Part shown: in pieces, positions 54,454 to 63,018 of the stretch
How positions within the stretch are numbered: the stretch's first letter is position 1
Layout of the letters: every line of letters begins with the position of its first letter
NCBI RefSeq assembly: GCF_024343575.1
Contig: NZ_RJUA01000014.1
Coordinates: forward strand, 43,172-107,171
Source of the DNA: Lacihabitans sp. LS3-19
GTDB taxonomy: Bacteria > Bacteroidota > Bacteroidia > Cytophagales > Spirosomataceae
Reading direction: 5' to 3'
DNA length: 64,000 nucleotides
The notes under the pieces: model-generated
The model's database searches: none
Told to the model about the DNA's origin: nothing
What the model saw: the letters and a program-made list of their open reading frames with translations, nothing else
Made by a program: the position numbers and the translations under genes

Positions 54454-55176
54454 ATGAACTGTAATAACTGTAAAACCGAGGTAAGCTCAAAGTTTTGTCC
54501 GGACTGTGGGCAACCTTCTGCTCTTAAAAGAATTGATGGACATTATATAATCCACGAAATAGAACATGTCTTACATTTTGAACGTGGAATTTTATATACA
54601 ATTAGAGAACTCACTATAAATCCAGGTCAAAATATTAGAAGGTATCTTACTGAGAACAGAAGCCGACTTGTTAAACCAATTATTTTTATTATTCTGACTT
54701 CATTAATTTACTCTATTATTATCAACTTTTTTCATATCGAAGAACAGTATGTGAAATTTGAAGGTGATGGGGCGAAGTTGGGAACACCAATGAAAGTTTT
54801 CGCTTGGATAAAAGGCCACTATGGTTATGCAAATATTATTATGGGTGCATTCATCGCGTTTTGGACAAAGCTGTTCTTCAAAAAACATCAATATAATTAC
54901 TTTGAAATCTTAATATTGCTTTGCTTTGTTTTAGGTATTGCGATGTTAATTTTTTCAATATTTGCGATGCTTGCTGGACTGACAAACCTGAAAATATCAC
55001 AAATAGGTGGCATTGTAGGCATGATCTATATTTCTTGGGCAATCGGACAATTCTTTGGAAGAGACAAAATATTCAATTATGTAAAAGCCATATTTGCATA
55101 TTTATTAGGTATGTTAACTTTTGGAATTTTGGCTTTCCTTTTGGGGATGTTTATTGACCTAATTATAAAACACTAA
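54454..55176 (+). CDS. DUF3667-family membrane protein with an N-terminal zinc ribbon
   Basis: The 240-residue protein starts with a zinc ribbon (CNNCKTEVSSKFCPDCG). EIEHVLHFERGILYTIRELTINPGQNIRRYL is next, shortened to GILYTIRELTINPGQ; this is the DUF3667 signature. About five membrane helices follow. Such proteins are common in Bacteroidota with no assigned function. It starts 47 bp after GTTACCC, as in a second cassette, but I find no matching GGGTAAC after its stop, so its right end may be lost or altered. Confidence 0.85.
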   Translation: MNCNNCKTEVSSKFCPDCGQPSALKRIDGHYIIHEIEHVLHFERGILYTIRELTINPGQNIRRYLTENRSRLVKPIIFIILTSLIYSIIINFFHIEEQYVKFEGDGAKLGTPMKVFAWIKGHYGYANIIMGAFIAFWTKLFFKKHQYNYFEILILLCFVLGIAMLIFSIFAMLAGLTNLKISQIGGIVGMIYISWAIGQFFGRDKIFNYVKAIFAYLLGMLTFGILAFLLGMFIDLIIKH

Positions 55177-55454
55177 AATATTATAGTAAAACAGGTTTCA
55201 ATAGCGTTTTCAGCTCTTCGCCCTGCTCCAAATGACATACCGAAGCTAAATAAGACAGGATTTCCAATCCTATTTATTTTAATTTTCAAAAACTTAGGCC
55301 AACAAGTTTAGAGTTGATATTTGAAAAGGTTTGTTGTGATAATTATGAAAAATTTTTGGAACTTAAGTCTTGGGAATTCATAATTCAGATTTAAAATCCT
55401 CATAATATTACTGTAAGATGTCTTGCATAACAAGTGGAAAAGCGGAATACCAAA
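55177..55454. other. Region between DUF3667 and repeat copy B
   Basis: There is one hairpin, AGGATT-TCC-AATCCT, in the stretch 55250-55285, flanked by AATAAG and TTATT. A GCATAACAAG at 55424 resembles a half-site, but no matching GTTATGC was found. No ORF is supported. Confidence 0.4.
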
Positions 55455-55765
55455 CCCAAAAATAATAAGGACAAAAAGATGGAAATTAGGTCGGTGAAGG
55501 GAGCTTTTTTTTGCCTTAAATTTTATTGTTATTCAGATAGTATATATTCTTGAAAATGAATAAGTTTGTAATGAAATAAAAATTAAGGAAACACAAAAAT
55601 ATCGGTTTACGAAACTCCAAAACTCACATGAAAATATTAAAGCTATAAAATACGAAACACAAATACTTATCTTTCAGTTACTTAGAAAAAATAATCACAA
55701 AAAAATCAATTGCGATATTAACGCTACTCTTAAAAATTGTAGCGTAAACTGACTTGTTAGGCACA
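55455..55765 (+). repeat. Landing-pad repeat copy B with a degraded helicase 3' end
   Basis: It has the same order as copy A: helicase tail remnant (AAGGACAAAAAGATGGAAATT, shown here only as AAGGACAAAAAGATGG), 96-bp identical block 55545-55640 with TAAGTTTG at 55561-55568, and a palindrome ACGCTAC / GTAGCGT (55721-55745). ACTGACTT then precedes GTTAGGCACA (55756-55765). It shares two single-base deletions in the tail with copy A, so A and B derive from one ancestor. A gene starts 5 bp on. Confidence 0.8.
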
Positions 55766-55770
55766 ATGAT

Positions 55771-56175
55771 ATGGAAAAGCAACAAATCATAGAAGAAATA
55801 ATTTCTGAAATATTGGATTCGGACATTATTTTTTTTGCTATAGGTGGCTTTGGCAAATATCTATATGACGACAAAATCGATATTAAAGATTTAGATTTCT
55901 ACATACCTGCTGAGTTAAATAATTCAGAAAAGTTGATAGGACTAATATTAAAATTTGATCGACGAAACAAACTAAACAACTATATCTTCGATAAAATAAT
56001 ACGAATTAATTATAAATCATTAACTATTGACCTCTTACCAAAAATTGATGGAGTTAATTTTGAAAGTGTAATGGAAAATTATGAAATTAAATATTTTAAT
56101 AATTTACCTATTCGGACATTAAGTCAAAATAAAATTGAAGAAAACATAAATTTCATAAAAAATCAAATTGAATAA
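55771..56175 (+). CDS. Nucleotidyltransferase-like cassette protein
   Basis: The 134-residue product has IIFFAIGGFGKYLYDDKIDIKDLDFYI, whose GG...KDLDFYI pattern fits the GG/GS-x(n)-DxD active site of small nucleotidyltransferase-fold (MNT-like) proteins. The rest is alpha/beta. I infer nucleotide transfer, not shown. It is the first gene of a two-gene cassette, and its stop is 2 bp from the start of its partner. Confidence 0.65.
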   Translation: MEKQQIIEEIISEILDSDIIFFAIGGFGKYLYDDKIDIKDLDFYIPAELNNSEKLIGLILKFDRRNKLNNYIFDKIIRINYKSLTIDLLPKIDGVNFESVMENYEIKYFNNLPIRTLSQNKIEENINFIKNQIE

Positions 56176-56177
56176 AT

Positions 56178-56717
56178 ATGGCAAGACCACGAAATGAAAG
56201 ACACCAAGTAATAGCTTTTATTAGAGCTAACTGTGAGGCAATAATGTCTTTGGAAGACTTAGAAAATCTTAACAATAGATTTGAAAAATATGAAATTGAA
56301 GATTTTAAAACTTATAAATTTATTATTCATTACGAGCCACTTTATAAAATAATCACATCAAGTTATAGAATTCCAGATGAAGATAACTTTAATGGAACAA
56401 AAGAAGAAATAGAAAAAATAGAAAAATATATTCCAGAGGCAACCATTGAGACTTTGAGTTATTTTGATTATGTGGGAGAAAAAATTCATAGTTGTATAAA
56501 ACAAGGGGAAGATTATTGGGATGATGATTTAGACACATCTGATTCATCTGACATTTACAAACTCATGACTGGCTTGCATAATTACCTAACCAAAAATTAC
56601 ATAGAAGAATATCATGAAGAAACAAAGCACGAAACTGAAAATCTGAAATTTATGGCGGAATTTGCTCAAAAGTATAGTTTAGAAATAAGATTTTATGATG
56701 GCTACTTTTGGCAATAG
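56178..56717 (+). CDS. Cassette protein of unknown function, partner of the nucleotidyltransferase-like gene
   Basis: The 179-residue product begins MARPRNERHQVIAFIRANCE and is acidic and helical (EEIEKIEKYIPEA, GEDYWDDDLDTSDSSDIY). No family was recognised. Overlap-range spacing with the upstream gene and location inside one cassette suggest they act together, possibly as a toxin-antitoxin-like or regulator pair. Confidence 0.65.
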   Translation: MARPRNERHQVIAFIRANCEAIMSLEDLENLNNRFEKYEIEDFKTYKFIIHYEPLYKIITSSYRIPDEDNFNGTKEEIEKIEKYIPEATIETLSYFDYVGEKIHSCIKQGEDYWDDDLDTSDSSDIYKLMTGLHNYLTKNYIEEYHEETKHETENLKFMAEFAQKYSLEIRFYDGYFWQ

Positions 56718-56727
56718 AACGAATCAC

Positions 56728-56926
56728 TGTGCCTAACAACGTATTGCCAATATGGTGGCAGACGGAAGTAAATGAGCTTTTTATTCGATATTGGGCAGTA
56801 TTTCCAGCTGACGGAAACCGACTGAACTTTTGTAATATTCCTCAGCAATTGGTACATTTATGAAATTTTGTTGCGGGCTGAAAGTATTTCAAATCCCACC
56901 ACATCAGCAATACTTTTACGTTATGA
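56728..56926 (+). other. attC-like hairpin after the nucleotidyltransferase cassette
   Basis: TGTGCCTAAC (56728-56737) is the exact inverse of GTTAGGCACA (55756-55765), and GCCTAAC fits the classical RYYYAAC core. GTATTGCCAATATGGTGG (56741-56758) pairs with CCACCACATCAGCAATAC (56896-56913) in about 15 of 18 positions. GTTATGA (56920-56926) is the right half-site and contains the next gene's start codon. Confidence 0.75.
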
Positions 56927-57615
56927 CCTATGTTAAAAAGACATTGAAGCAAGTAATATTCATACTGACAATAATACTTTTTGTGACAAGTTGCGATTTC
57001 AAGTCAGCTAAAGACTATTTGAACGAAGCGGACAAACTTTCTGAAAAGGGGAAATATAAAGAAGCAATAGAATTACTTGACAAAGCAATTGAGAAAGATC
57101 CTAAATATCTTGGTTCATATATAAATCGTGGAGCAGAGAAATCAGCACTTGGAGACTATAAGGGAGCTATCGAAGACTACAAAAGTGTTTTACAAATTGA
57201 CCCAAAAAATACACTTGCACTTTTTAACATTGGGAATAATTACAAACGAATTGCCGACTTCAAAACAGCAGTTGAATATTATGATAAAGCTTTTGACACC
57301 AAAGGCGGACAAATAATTTATTTAGACCTAACTCCAAACGATTTTATTGACCTTAGTGAGTTTGACGTTCCAGGACACGAAATACATTATGAAAGGGGAA
57401 TCGCTTATTATAACATTGACAGTTTGCATAGAGCATTCAATGACTTTAATGCGGCAATACAAAAAAATTATATGAAAGGAGAGTGCTATTTTTGGCTTGG
57501 CTTTATTTATATTTCTACAGGACAGACTGACTTGGCTTGCGAGAACCTTAAAAAGTCAAAACAACTTGGCTACAAAGACGCTGAAGAAGAATTAAAGAAA
57601 TATTGCAACGAATGA
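56923..57615 (+). CDS. TPR-repeat lipoprotein (cassette gene)
   Basis: The start at ATG 56923 is preferred since MTYVKKTLKQVIFILTIILF and VTSCDF give a lipoprotein signal; an upstream in-frame start at 56860 lies inside the attC-like stem. The 230 residues include TPR-like repeats (AIELLDKAIEKDPKYLGSYINRG, shortened to AIELLDKAIEKDPKYLG; AIEDYKSVLQIDPKNTLAL; AFNDFNAAIQKNYMKGECYF). It is a membrane-linked protein-interaction module. It is the second cassette after copy B. Confidence 0.83.
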   Translation: MTYVKKTLKQVIFILTIILFVTSCDFKSAKDYLNEADKLSEKGKYKEAIELLDKAIEKDPKYLGSYINRGAEKSALGDYKGAIEDYKSVLQIDPKNTLALFNIGNNYKRIADFKTAVEYYDKAFDTKGGQIIYLDLTPNDFIDLSEFDVPGHEIHYERGIAYYNIDSLHRAFNDFNAAIQKNYMKGECYFWLGFIYISTGQTDLACENLKKSKQLGYKDAEEELKKYCNE

Positions 57616-57622
57616 CAAGAAA

Positions 57623-57755
57623 CACGGGGCTATAACAGCACCCACCAGAAATTGGCGGTTCAGTGCTTAAATGAAGGTTTGTGGTTCGTATCAAGTTCAG
57701 TGCTGGCAGACAGTTTTCGTCACCGAAATCGCCAACTTCTTGTAGTTGCAAACCG
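57623..57755 (+). other. Partial attC-like hairpin after the TPR gene
   Basis: GGGGCTATAACAGC (57626-57639) contains TATAAC. AGAAATTGGCG (57648-57658) pairs with CGCCAACTTCT (57730-57740), 10 of 11 matched. GTTGCAA (57745-57751) is a possible right half-site. The inverse match to the cassette's left end GTTATGA is only five bases, so this one is weaker. The site abuts the stop of the CotH gene on the other strand. Confidence 0.45.
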
Positions 57756-59159
57756 TCACTGCACAAAACCCTTCACAGCAGTATTTCTAGTACTCACGTG
57801 CGTTTTGAGAATAGGCAGAGCGGCTGTGAAATTAGACAGATTCGTCAAATTGGTATAAGGCGATACTTCCTTTTCGCTTCCATTTACAAATGGCGTTATC
57901 ATATTTGTGGCATTGTCAAACAAAGTGTTCATTTTGCTGGTAGTGAATACGTTATCATTAAATTCTTTCACGTAGGTTTTGTATTTAGCATAGTAAACTG
58001 GATCTTCGGCCACGTATTTTATCAATGGCCAATTGCTGGCCACGCCAGACAAATTTAAGTTTACTCTGGCGGCACTGGTCAAGGCTTCGTTGTTGTCCCA
58101 TGGTATCCAAACCACCTTTTCGGTAGGGTGATTGTAAAGGTAATAATTGTGAGCCATGGCACCGTAGGTATCCCAGTTTACGAGGGTGGTATTTACGGCC
58201 AACCATTTTACAAATTGGTCCATGTTCATGTTTTCCTCCAATTTACTTCGCCATGCTGCAGCGTCGGAGGTTCTGTTGGTGGCATTTAGGGCAGAAATGA
58301 TATTTTTAACATCCGAAAAATCCGCCGCCTTGCTGTTGTTTTTCTTTTCAAAATTGGCCTCAACAAACGAAGTGAAATTGGACTCAGGTTTATAGATATT
58401 GCCATCATCACCACCAAATTGAGACTTTATCATCGTGTCGTCAATTACTTCTACTGTAGTGTAAACGCCGCAGTATTTTAGTCCATCGCCAAAGTCGATA
58501 TACACCTTACAGAAAGCAGTTTGAGCGGCAGGAATGCCCGCCATTCTGAATATATCGGCAGACACTTTTTCTCTAATGAGCGAATTGTCTTTGGCTCCAG
58601 GCGAAAACGAAAGCTCTTTAAAGCCGTACAACCTTTGGTTGGATATTTCGGGATGTTCGTCTTCATATTTGTCCATATTTAGTCTGAATGGCAATTTATA
58701 AATGCCTGACTTCCAGGTCGAATTTAGGGTGGAATTGCCTTTTAATCTAAATCCTGCATTCTCCCATTTTTTACCATTAAAGTTTAGCGTAACTGGTACG
58801 TAGGCTGGCTCTTCGCCAAAGTCAGTTATTCCGCCACCGCCAGGTTGACCGCCACCTCCGGGCATTCCGCCACCTTGAGGGCCGCCACCACCTACACCAA
58901 ATGTGCCTTTATTTTTGGCTACCATATCTGTCTTTATGGCTTCCCAATTCGTCTTCCCGATGATTATTTCTAAACTGTTTACTTTGTCTTGCGGGAATAC
59001 CACGCTATAGTCTGGCTCGCCTTCTTTGGCGTGCGAGGCCGTGGTCCAATCCGAATTGGTGCTTCCTATTTCAGGATCTACGGTGTCTTTTGCATTTTTC
59101 TCACATGAAAAAAACGTTAGAAGCGAAACAATCAGTAAAAGCTTAAATTTTAAATTCAT
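57756..59159 (-). CDS. CotH-family kinase-like lipoprotein
   Basis: The 467-residue lipoprotein (LLLIVSLLTFFSCEKN) has a Gly-rich linker at about 90-112 (GVGGGGPQGGGMPGGGGQPG). The CotH protein-kinase-like domain has GFRLKGNSTLNS, KLPFRLNMDKYEDEHPE and YGFKELSFSPGAKDNSLIRE; the catalytic-type Asp and Asn are in WIPWDNNEAL. CotH phosphorylates proteins in spore coats. Many Bacteroidota carry secreted versions of unknown target. It ends at the TPR cassette boundary. Confidence 0.87.
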   Translation of the reverse strand: MNLKFKLLLIVSLLTFFSCEKNAKDTVDPEIGSTNSDWTTASHAKEGEPDYSVVFPQDKVNSLEIIIGKTNWEAIKTDMVAKNKGTFGVGGGGPQGGGMPGGGGQPGGGGITDFGEEPAYVPVTLNFNGKKWENAGFRLKGNSTLNSTWKSGIYKLPFRLNMDKYEDEHPEISNQRLYGFKELSFSPGAKDNSLIREKVSADIFRMAGIPAAQTAFCKVYIDFGDGLKYCGVYTTVEVIDDTMIKSQFGGDDGNIYKPESNFTSFVEANFEKKNNSKAADFSDVKNIISALNATNRTSDAAAWRSKLEENMNMDQFVKWLAVNTTLVNWDTYGAMAHNYYLYNHPTEKVVWIPWDNNEALTSAARVNLNLSGVASNWPLIKYVAEDPVYYAKYKTYVKEFNDNVFTTSKMNTLFDNATNMITPFVNGSEKEVSPYTNLTNLSNFTAALPILKTHVSTRNTAVKGFVQ

Positions 59160-59574
59160 ATTGGTTTTACTTTTAAACTGAATACGCAGTTTAGTTTAAA
59201 GCTGCTGCTTTTGGGGATTTGAATTGAAAAATATTCTTTTTTAAACTATTTTAAATTAGATTTTTAAGGACTGATAATAAAATATACTTTATGTGCCTTG
59301 CCAGGCGGGCATTCTTTTTTTTCGAAAAAAAAGAATCAAAAAAAACACTTTTTTTGCAATGATCCTCTGAAAAATTTCGTCAAACACTTTTTGGGCTATA
59401 AAAAATCCTTTTGAAGCGAAATTTTACAACGGACTGCAAAAAAAATATAAGGACCAATTAGTATTTATTTAGAAATTAGTAAAATACTGATAATATGCAT
59501 TTTAAAATTTCGAAAATATTTTAAATGATTGATTTTTAGTGCTTTAATTTACACGGAAATTTTAGTTAAATAAC
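59160..59574. other. 415-bp intergenic region with a perfect 26-bp palindrome
   Basis: ATTC-T8-CG-A8-GAAT at 59311-59336 is a perfect 26-bp palindrome, next to GCCTTGCCAGGCGGGC. The flanks are A/T-rich and contain the promoter of the CotH gene. No ORF is supported. Confidence 0.55.
59311..59336. repeat. Perfect 26-bp palindrome
   Basis: ATTC-T8-CG-A8-GAAT reads the same on both strands. It could act as a bidirectional terminator, although no gene ends close by. Confidence 0.7.
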
Positions 59575-59907
59575 TTACTTCAATCCAAAAATCTTGTTCA
59601 TTCGTACCCATTTTTCCCCTGGTTTGGCCATTGGAAGGGCCTGTTGGAATGTCCACATGAAATTCTCCCATTTTTGCACAATCGGATTTTCGGCATCGGC
59701 TTTGGCTTTGGCTTCGAACGAAAAATCATCTTCCGTATCCATAATCATAAACATCCTGGTGCCTATTCTGTATATCTGCATGTCCTTGATTGCAGCATCT
59801 ACAATCGTCTGCCTTATTTCGGGCCAAATACTCTCATGAATCTTTTCGTATTCCGCTATTTTTTCGGCGTCGTCTATTAGGTCGAGAGCAAAACAATATC
59901 TTTTCAT
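59575..59907 (-). CDS. rhaM: L-rhamnose mutarotase (RhaM family)
   Basis: The 110-residue protein has the DUF718 pattern: RYCFALDLIDDAEKIAEYEKIHESIWPEI (key ALDLIDD, YEKIHESIWPEI), YRIGTRMFMIMDTEDDF and the C-terminal NPIVQKWENFMWTFQQ. It interconverts alpha and beta anomers of rhamnose or fucose. No isomerase, kinase or aldolase gene of the pathway is nearby, so it is a stand-alone copy. Confidence 0.9.
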   Translation of the reverse strand: MKRYCFALDLIDDAEKIAEYEKIHESIWPEIRQTIVDAAIKDMQIYRIGTRMFMIMDTEDDFSFEAKAKADAENPIVQKWENFMWTFQQALPMAKPGEKWVRMNKIFGLK

Positions 59908-60267
59908 TTCTAATTCTGTTTGTTTGTCAATATGCTTTTTGAGAATGGCACACGGATTTTATGGATTGGACACGGATTTTTAATTTTTTAAAATCAGTTT
60001 GGCTCAAAAGGCCATCTAATTTATGTTTATCAAAAAAAATCATAGATTTTTATTAAATGAAATTACCTTCATTCTTCGATATAATTTATTTTCAAAATAA
60101 ACTGCAATAATTTAACAATTAGGTTGTTACATCTTTTAAATTTAGAATATTTAAGTCTTTTAAATATCTTTTATTTTGCAATATGTCCCAATTTTTTTAA
60201 AATCCAATGTCCACGCTTCATTTGTTTTTATCCAAATTCTGTTTCAATAAATTATCTACCTTTGTGT
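59908..60267. other. 360-bp intergenic region with CACGGATTTT direct repeats
   Basis: CACGGATTTT occurs at 59951-59960 and 59971-59980, within a degenerate CGGATTTTATGGATTGGACA stretch. I see no ORF or hairpin. The promoter of the helicase gene would lie here. Confidence 0.45.
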
Positions 60268-61566
60268 ATGGAAAAAATCTTAGCAAAAATAGGCATTGCG
60301 GCATTGAACGAAATGCAAAAAGCCACTATCAAAAGCATAGCCGAAAACGAAAACACCCTCTTGCTTTCTCCAACTGGTTCGGGCAAAACTTTGGCGTTTT
60401 TGTTGCCACTTTTGGACATACTCGAAAACATCGAAAACCAAATACAAGTGATGATATTGGTGCCTACGCGTGAGCTTTCGCTACAGATAGAGGCCGTTTG
60501 GAAAAGCCTCGGTACGGGGCATAAAATCAACGCTTTTTATGGTGGTCACAGCATGGAAGTTGAGATAAATAGCCTTAAAAATCCGCCTGCCGTGTTGGTG
60601 GGTACGCCTGGGCGTATAGCAGACCACTATACCCGCCGCACCATAGACAGCCGCCAGGTTAAAACCCTCATTTTTGATGAGTTTGACAAGTCGCTGGAGA
60701 TGGGTTTTCATGAGCAAATCCAGTTTATATTGGAGCATTTGCCCAAAATCAACAAACAGGTTTTTGTGTCGGCCACGCAGGGAATTTCTCTGCCAGAATT
60801 TATAAAAACCCCAACACTAAACCAACTGGACTACATAAGCGATGGCCAAAAAAACCGAGGTTTGGCACTGAAACTTGTAAAAACCACCGATAAAATACAA
60901 GGCCTTGGGCTGCTTTTGGGGCAGATAACACAGTCGGCCACGCTGATATTTTGCAACCAAAGAGACGAGGTGGAAGAGGTGGCAGGCTTAATGGCCAAGC
61001 GAGGCATAAACTGCGGCGTGTTTCATGGAAAAATAGAGCAGGTAGACCGCGAAAAAGCCCTGATAAGATTCAGAAACGGCAGTGTGCGGTATTTGATCAG
61101 TACCGATTTGGCAGCCAGGGGATTGGACATACCGGAGGTTGAAAACGTGATACATTACAGCCTGCCTTACCACGAGCAGGAGTTTGTACACCGCAACGGA
61201 CGCACGGCCAGAATGAACGCAACAGGCGTAGCTTATTTTTTGATTGACAAAACCGACAAACTGCCAGCCTACCTTGGCGACGCCGTGGAGGAGCTGCAGC
61301 TAAAAGACGAAAAGTCTGAGATAAAAGCGGAGGAATTTACGACGATATATATCAGTGGAGGAAAAAAAGACAAGATAAATAAGATAGACATAGTAGGGTT
61401 TTGTATGCAAAAAGGTGGCCTTGAAAAAGACGCCCTCGGCAAGATAGAAGTGCAAGACTTTGCCTCCTACGCCGCCATAAAAACAACAGCCCTAAAGACC
61501 TTCCTAAAAAACATACAAGACCAAAAAATAAAGGGCAAAAAGATGAAAATTGAGGTGGCAAGATGA
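60268..61566 (+). CDS. dbpA-like: DEAD-box RNA helicase, DbpA-like
   Basis: From ATG 60268 (MEKILAKIGIAALNEMQ) the protein has 432 residues; an upstream in-frame start near 60124 would add 48 residues of hydrophobic, non-helicase sequence. Motifs are LSPTGSGKT (I), PTRELSLQ (Ia), TPGRIADHY (Ib), FDEFD in place of DEAD (II), VSATQG (III) and VHRNGRTARMNATG (VI). The C-terminal DbpA-type RNA-binding domain has FTTIYISGGKKDKINKIDIVG, shortened to IYISGGKKDKINK. DbpA-type proteins remodel 23S rRNA in ribosome assembly. Its last 15 or so codons are duplicated, in broken form, in repeat copies A and B. Confidence 0.9.
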   Translation: MEKILAKIGIAALNEMQKATIKSIAENENTLLLSPTGSGKTLAFLLPLLDILENIENQIQVMILVPTRELSLQIEAVWKSLGTGHKINAFYGGHSMEVEINSLKNPPAVLVGTPGRIADHYTRRTIDSRQVKTLIFDEFDKSLEMGFHEQIQFILEHLPKINKQVFVSATQGISLPEFIKTPTLNQLDYISDGQKNRGLALKLVKTTDKIQGLGLLLGQITQSATLIFCNQRDEVEEVAGLMAKRGINCGVFHGKIEQVDREKALIRFRNGSVRYLISTDLAARGLDIPEVENVIHYSLPYHEQEFVHRNGRTARMNATGVAYFLIDKTDKLPAYLGDAVEELQLKDEKSEIKAEEFTTIYISGGKKDKINKIDIVGFCMQKGGLEKDALGKIEVQDFASYAAIKTTALKTFLKNIQDQKIKGKKMKIEVAR

Positions 61567-61828
61567 GCTTGTCTATGCCTTAAAGTTTTTTATTTTTCGG
61601 GTAGTATTTATTCTTGAAAATGAATAAGTTTGTATAGTAATACAAATTAAGGAAGCACATAAATATTGGTTTACGATACTTTTAAACTCATATTGAAATA
61701 GTAATGTAACACAATAGAGGATGCAAGTTAATCAATATCAGTAACTTAGATAAAATATTCGAAAAAAAACAATTGAGATATTTACGCTACTCAAAAAAGT
61801 AGTAGCGTAAACTGACTCGTTATGTGGC
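61540..61828 (+). repeat. Landing-pad repeat copy C, contiguous with the intact helicase gene
   Basis: Copy C begins inside the last codons of the dbpA-like gene, which are intact here. TAAGTTTG is at 61625-61632, and the stem TTTACGCTACT / AGTAGCGTAAA is at 61781-61811. The next bases are CTGACTC and GTTATGTGGC (61819-61828). It differs from A and B by many substitutions but keeps the order and the distance (about 250 bp from helicase stop to GTTA). It looks like the original context from which A and B were copied. Confidence 0.8.
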
Positions 61829-61854
61829 ATTTTAAGAGACCCAACGAATAAACA

Positions 61855-63015
61855 ATGAACCAAAGAGAAATCGACATAAACGAAATTCAAAGATTAATAG
61901 CGGAAAAAGACTCTTTGGGTGTTGAAGAAAAAGCTTTTGGCTTTATTCAATGTTATCCAAGAGACGAAGAAATCCTATTATTACTTTGTGAGATATTTGA
62001 ATCCGATTGGCATTTAAGACAGGAAGATTTAGCTTCCAGCTTTCAGTTTGTCAAAAATCCAGTAACTGCAAAATCATTATTTCGAATGGCATTCAAGCTG
62101 ACTGAGTATGATAAATGGAATGATACATTCCCAATGCAAAGAAAATGTGTTTGGGCTTTAGCAGACATTGGAACAATTGAGGCAATAAATTACTTAAAAG
62201 AAATTGAATCAAAAGCCAATAAGACAGTTGCTTCTTTTGCAACTAAAAGACTTCAAAATTGGGAAAGTGAATTACGAAGAAAAGGACAAATGTTAAGAAG
62301 TGACGTAAATTATTCTTTCAATATTTCTCTTGATAACTATTCAAATAGTATTAAAGAATTACCAAAAGACGGACAGAGGATAATTGGATTCAATCAAAAT
62401 ATACTACATCACGAGGTTGAAAATTATCAAACAGGTAAGTTAAAAACTATCGTTGATAATTACATAGTTGTTTATCAAGCTTACAAGCCAAGCATTGCTG
62501 ATTTTGCAGTTAAAAACCAAAAACTTGGTGGGAACGATTTTAATTATTCAAGAATGAGTTGGATAAAACCCAATTTCCTTTGGATGATGTACAGGTGTGG
62601 TTGGGCAGAAAAAGAAAATCAAGAAAGGGTCTTGGCGATTTGGATAAAGAAAGAAGTTTTTGAAGAGATTTTAAGAAATTCAACATTTACTTCATTTCAA
62701 CCTAATTATTTTTCAAGCGAAGACGAATGGCGAAGTGAATTAGAAAATAAAAAAGTACGATTACAATGGGACCCAGACCACAACTATAATGGTGATAAAA
62801 TAGAAAGACGAGCTATTCAACTTGGCTTAAAAGATGAAGTCCTTGAAAAGTTTGGAAAGGAGCAAATCGAATTTATAATGGACATTACAGAATTTGTAAA
62901 AGAGCAAAAGTCAAATATTGATAAAAATCAAATTGACAAACTACTTGTTCCTAAAGAAAGAGTACTTGAATTTACCGACAAAGAATTAATGAAAAAAATT
63001 GGAAACGAAATATAA
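61855..63015 (+). CDS. DUF4291 protein with a helical N-terminal extension (cassette gene)
   Basis: The 386-residue product has an N-terminal helical domain of about 155 residues with HEAT/PBS-like features (VWALADIGTIEAINYLKEIE). A DUF4291 domain follows from about 195: IVVYQAYKPSIADFAVKNQK, SRMSWIKPNFLWMMYRCGWA and VRLQWDPDHNYNGDKIERRA. The extension is not the usual DUF4291 size. The gene is bounded by GTTATGTGGC (61819-61828) and GCCACATAAC (63019-63028). Function is unknown. Confidence 0.82.
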   Translation: MNQREIDINEIQRLIAEKDSLGVEEKAFGFIQCYPRDEEILLLLCEIFESDWHLRQEDLASSFQFVKNPVTAKSLFRMAFKLTEYDKWNDTFPMQRKCVWALADIGTIEAINYLKEIESKANKTVASFATKRLQNWESELRRKGQMLRSDVNYSFNISLDNYSNSIKELPKDGQRIIGFNQNILHHEVENYQTGKLKTIVDNYIVVYQAYKPSIADFAVKNQKLGGNDFNYSRMSWIKPNFLWMMYRCGWAEKENQERVLAIWIKKEVFEEILRNSTFTSFQPNYFSSEDEWRSELENKKVRLQWDPDHNYNGDKIERRAIQLGLKDEVLEKFGKEQIEFIMDITEFVKEQKSNIDKNQIDKLLVPKERVLEFTDKELMKKIGNEI

Positions 63016-63018
63016 AAC

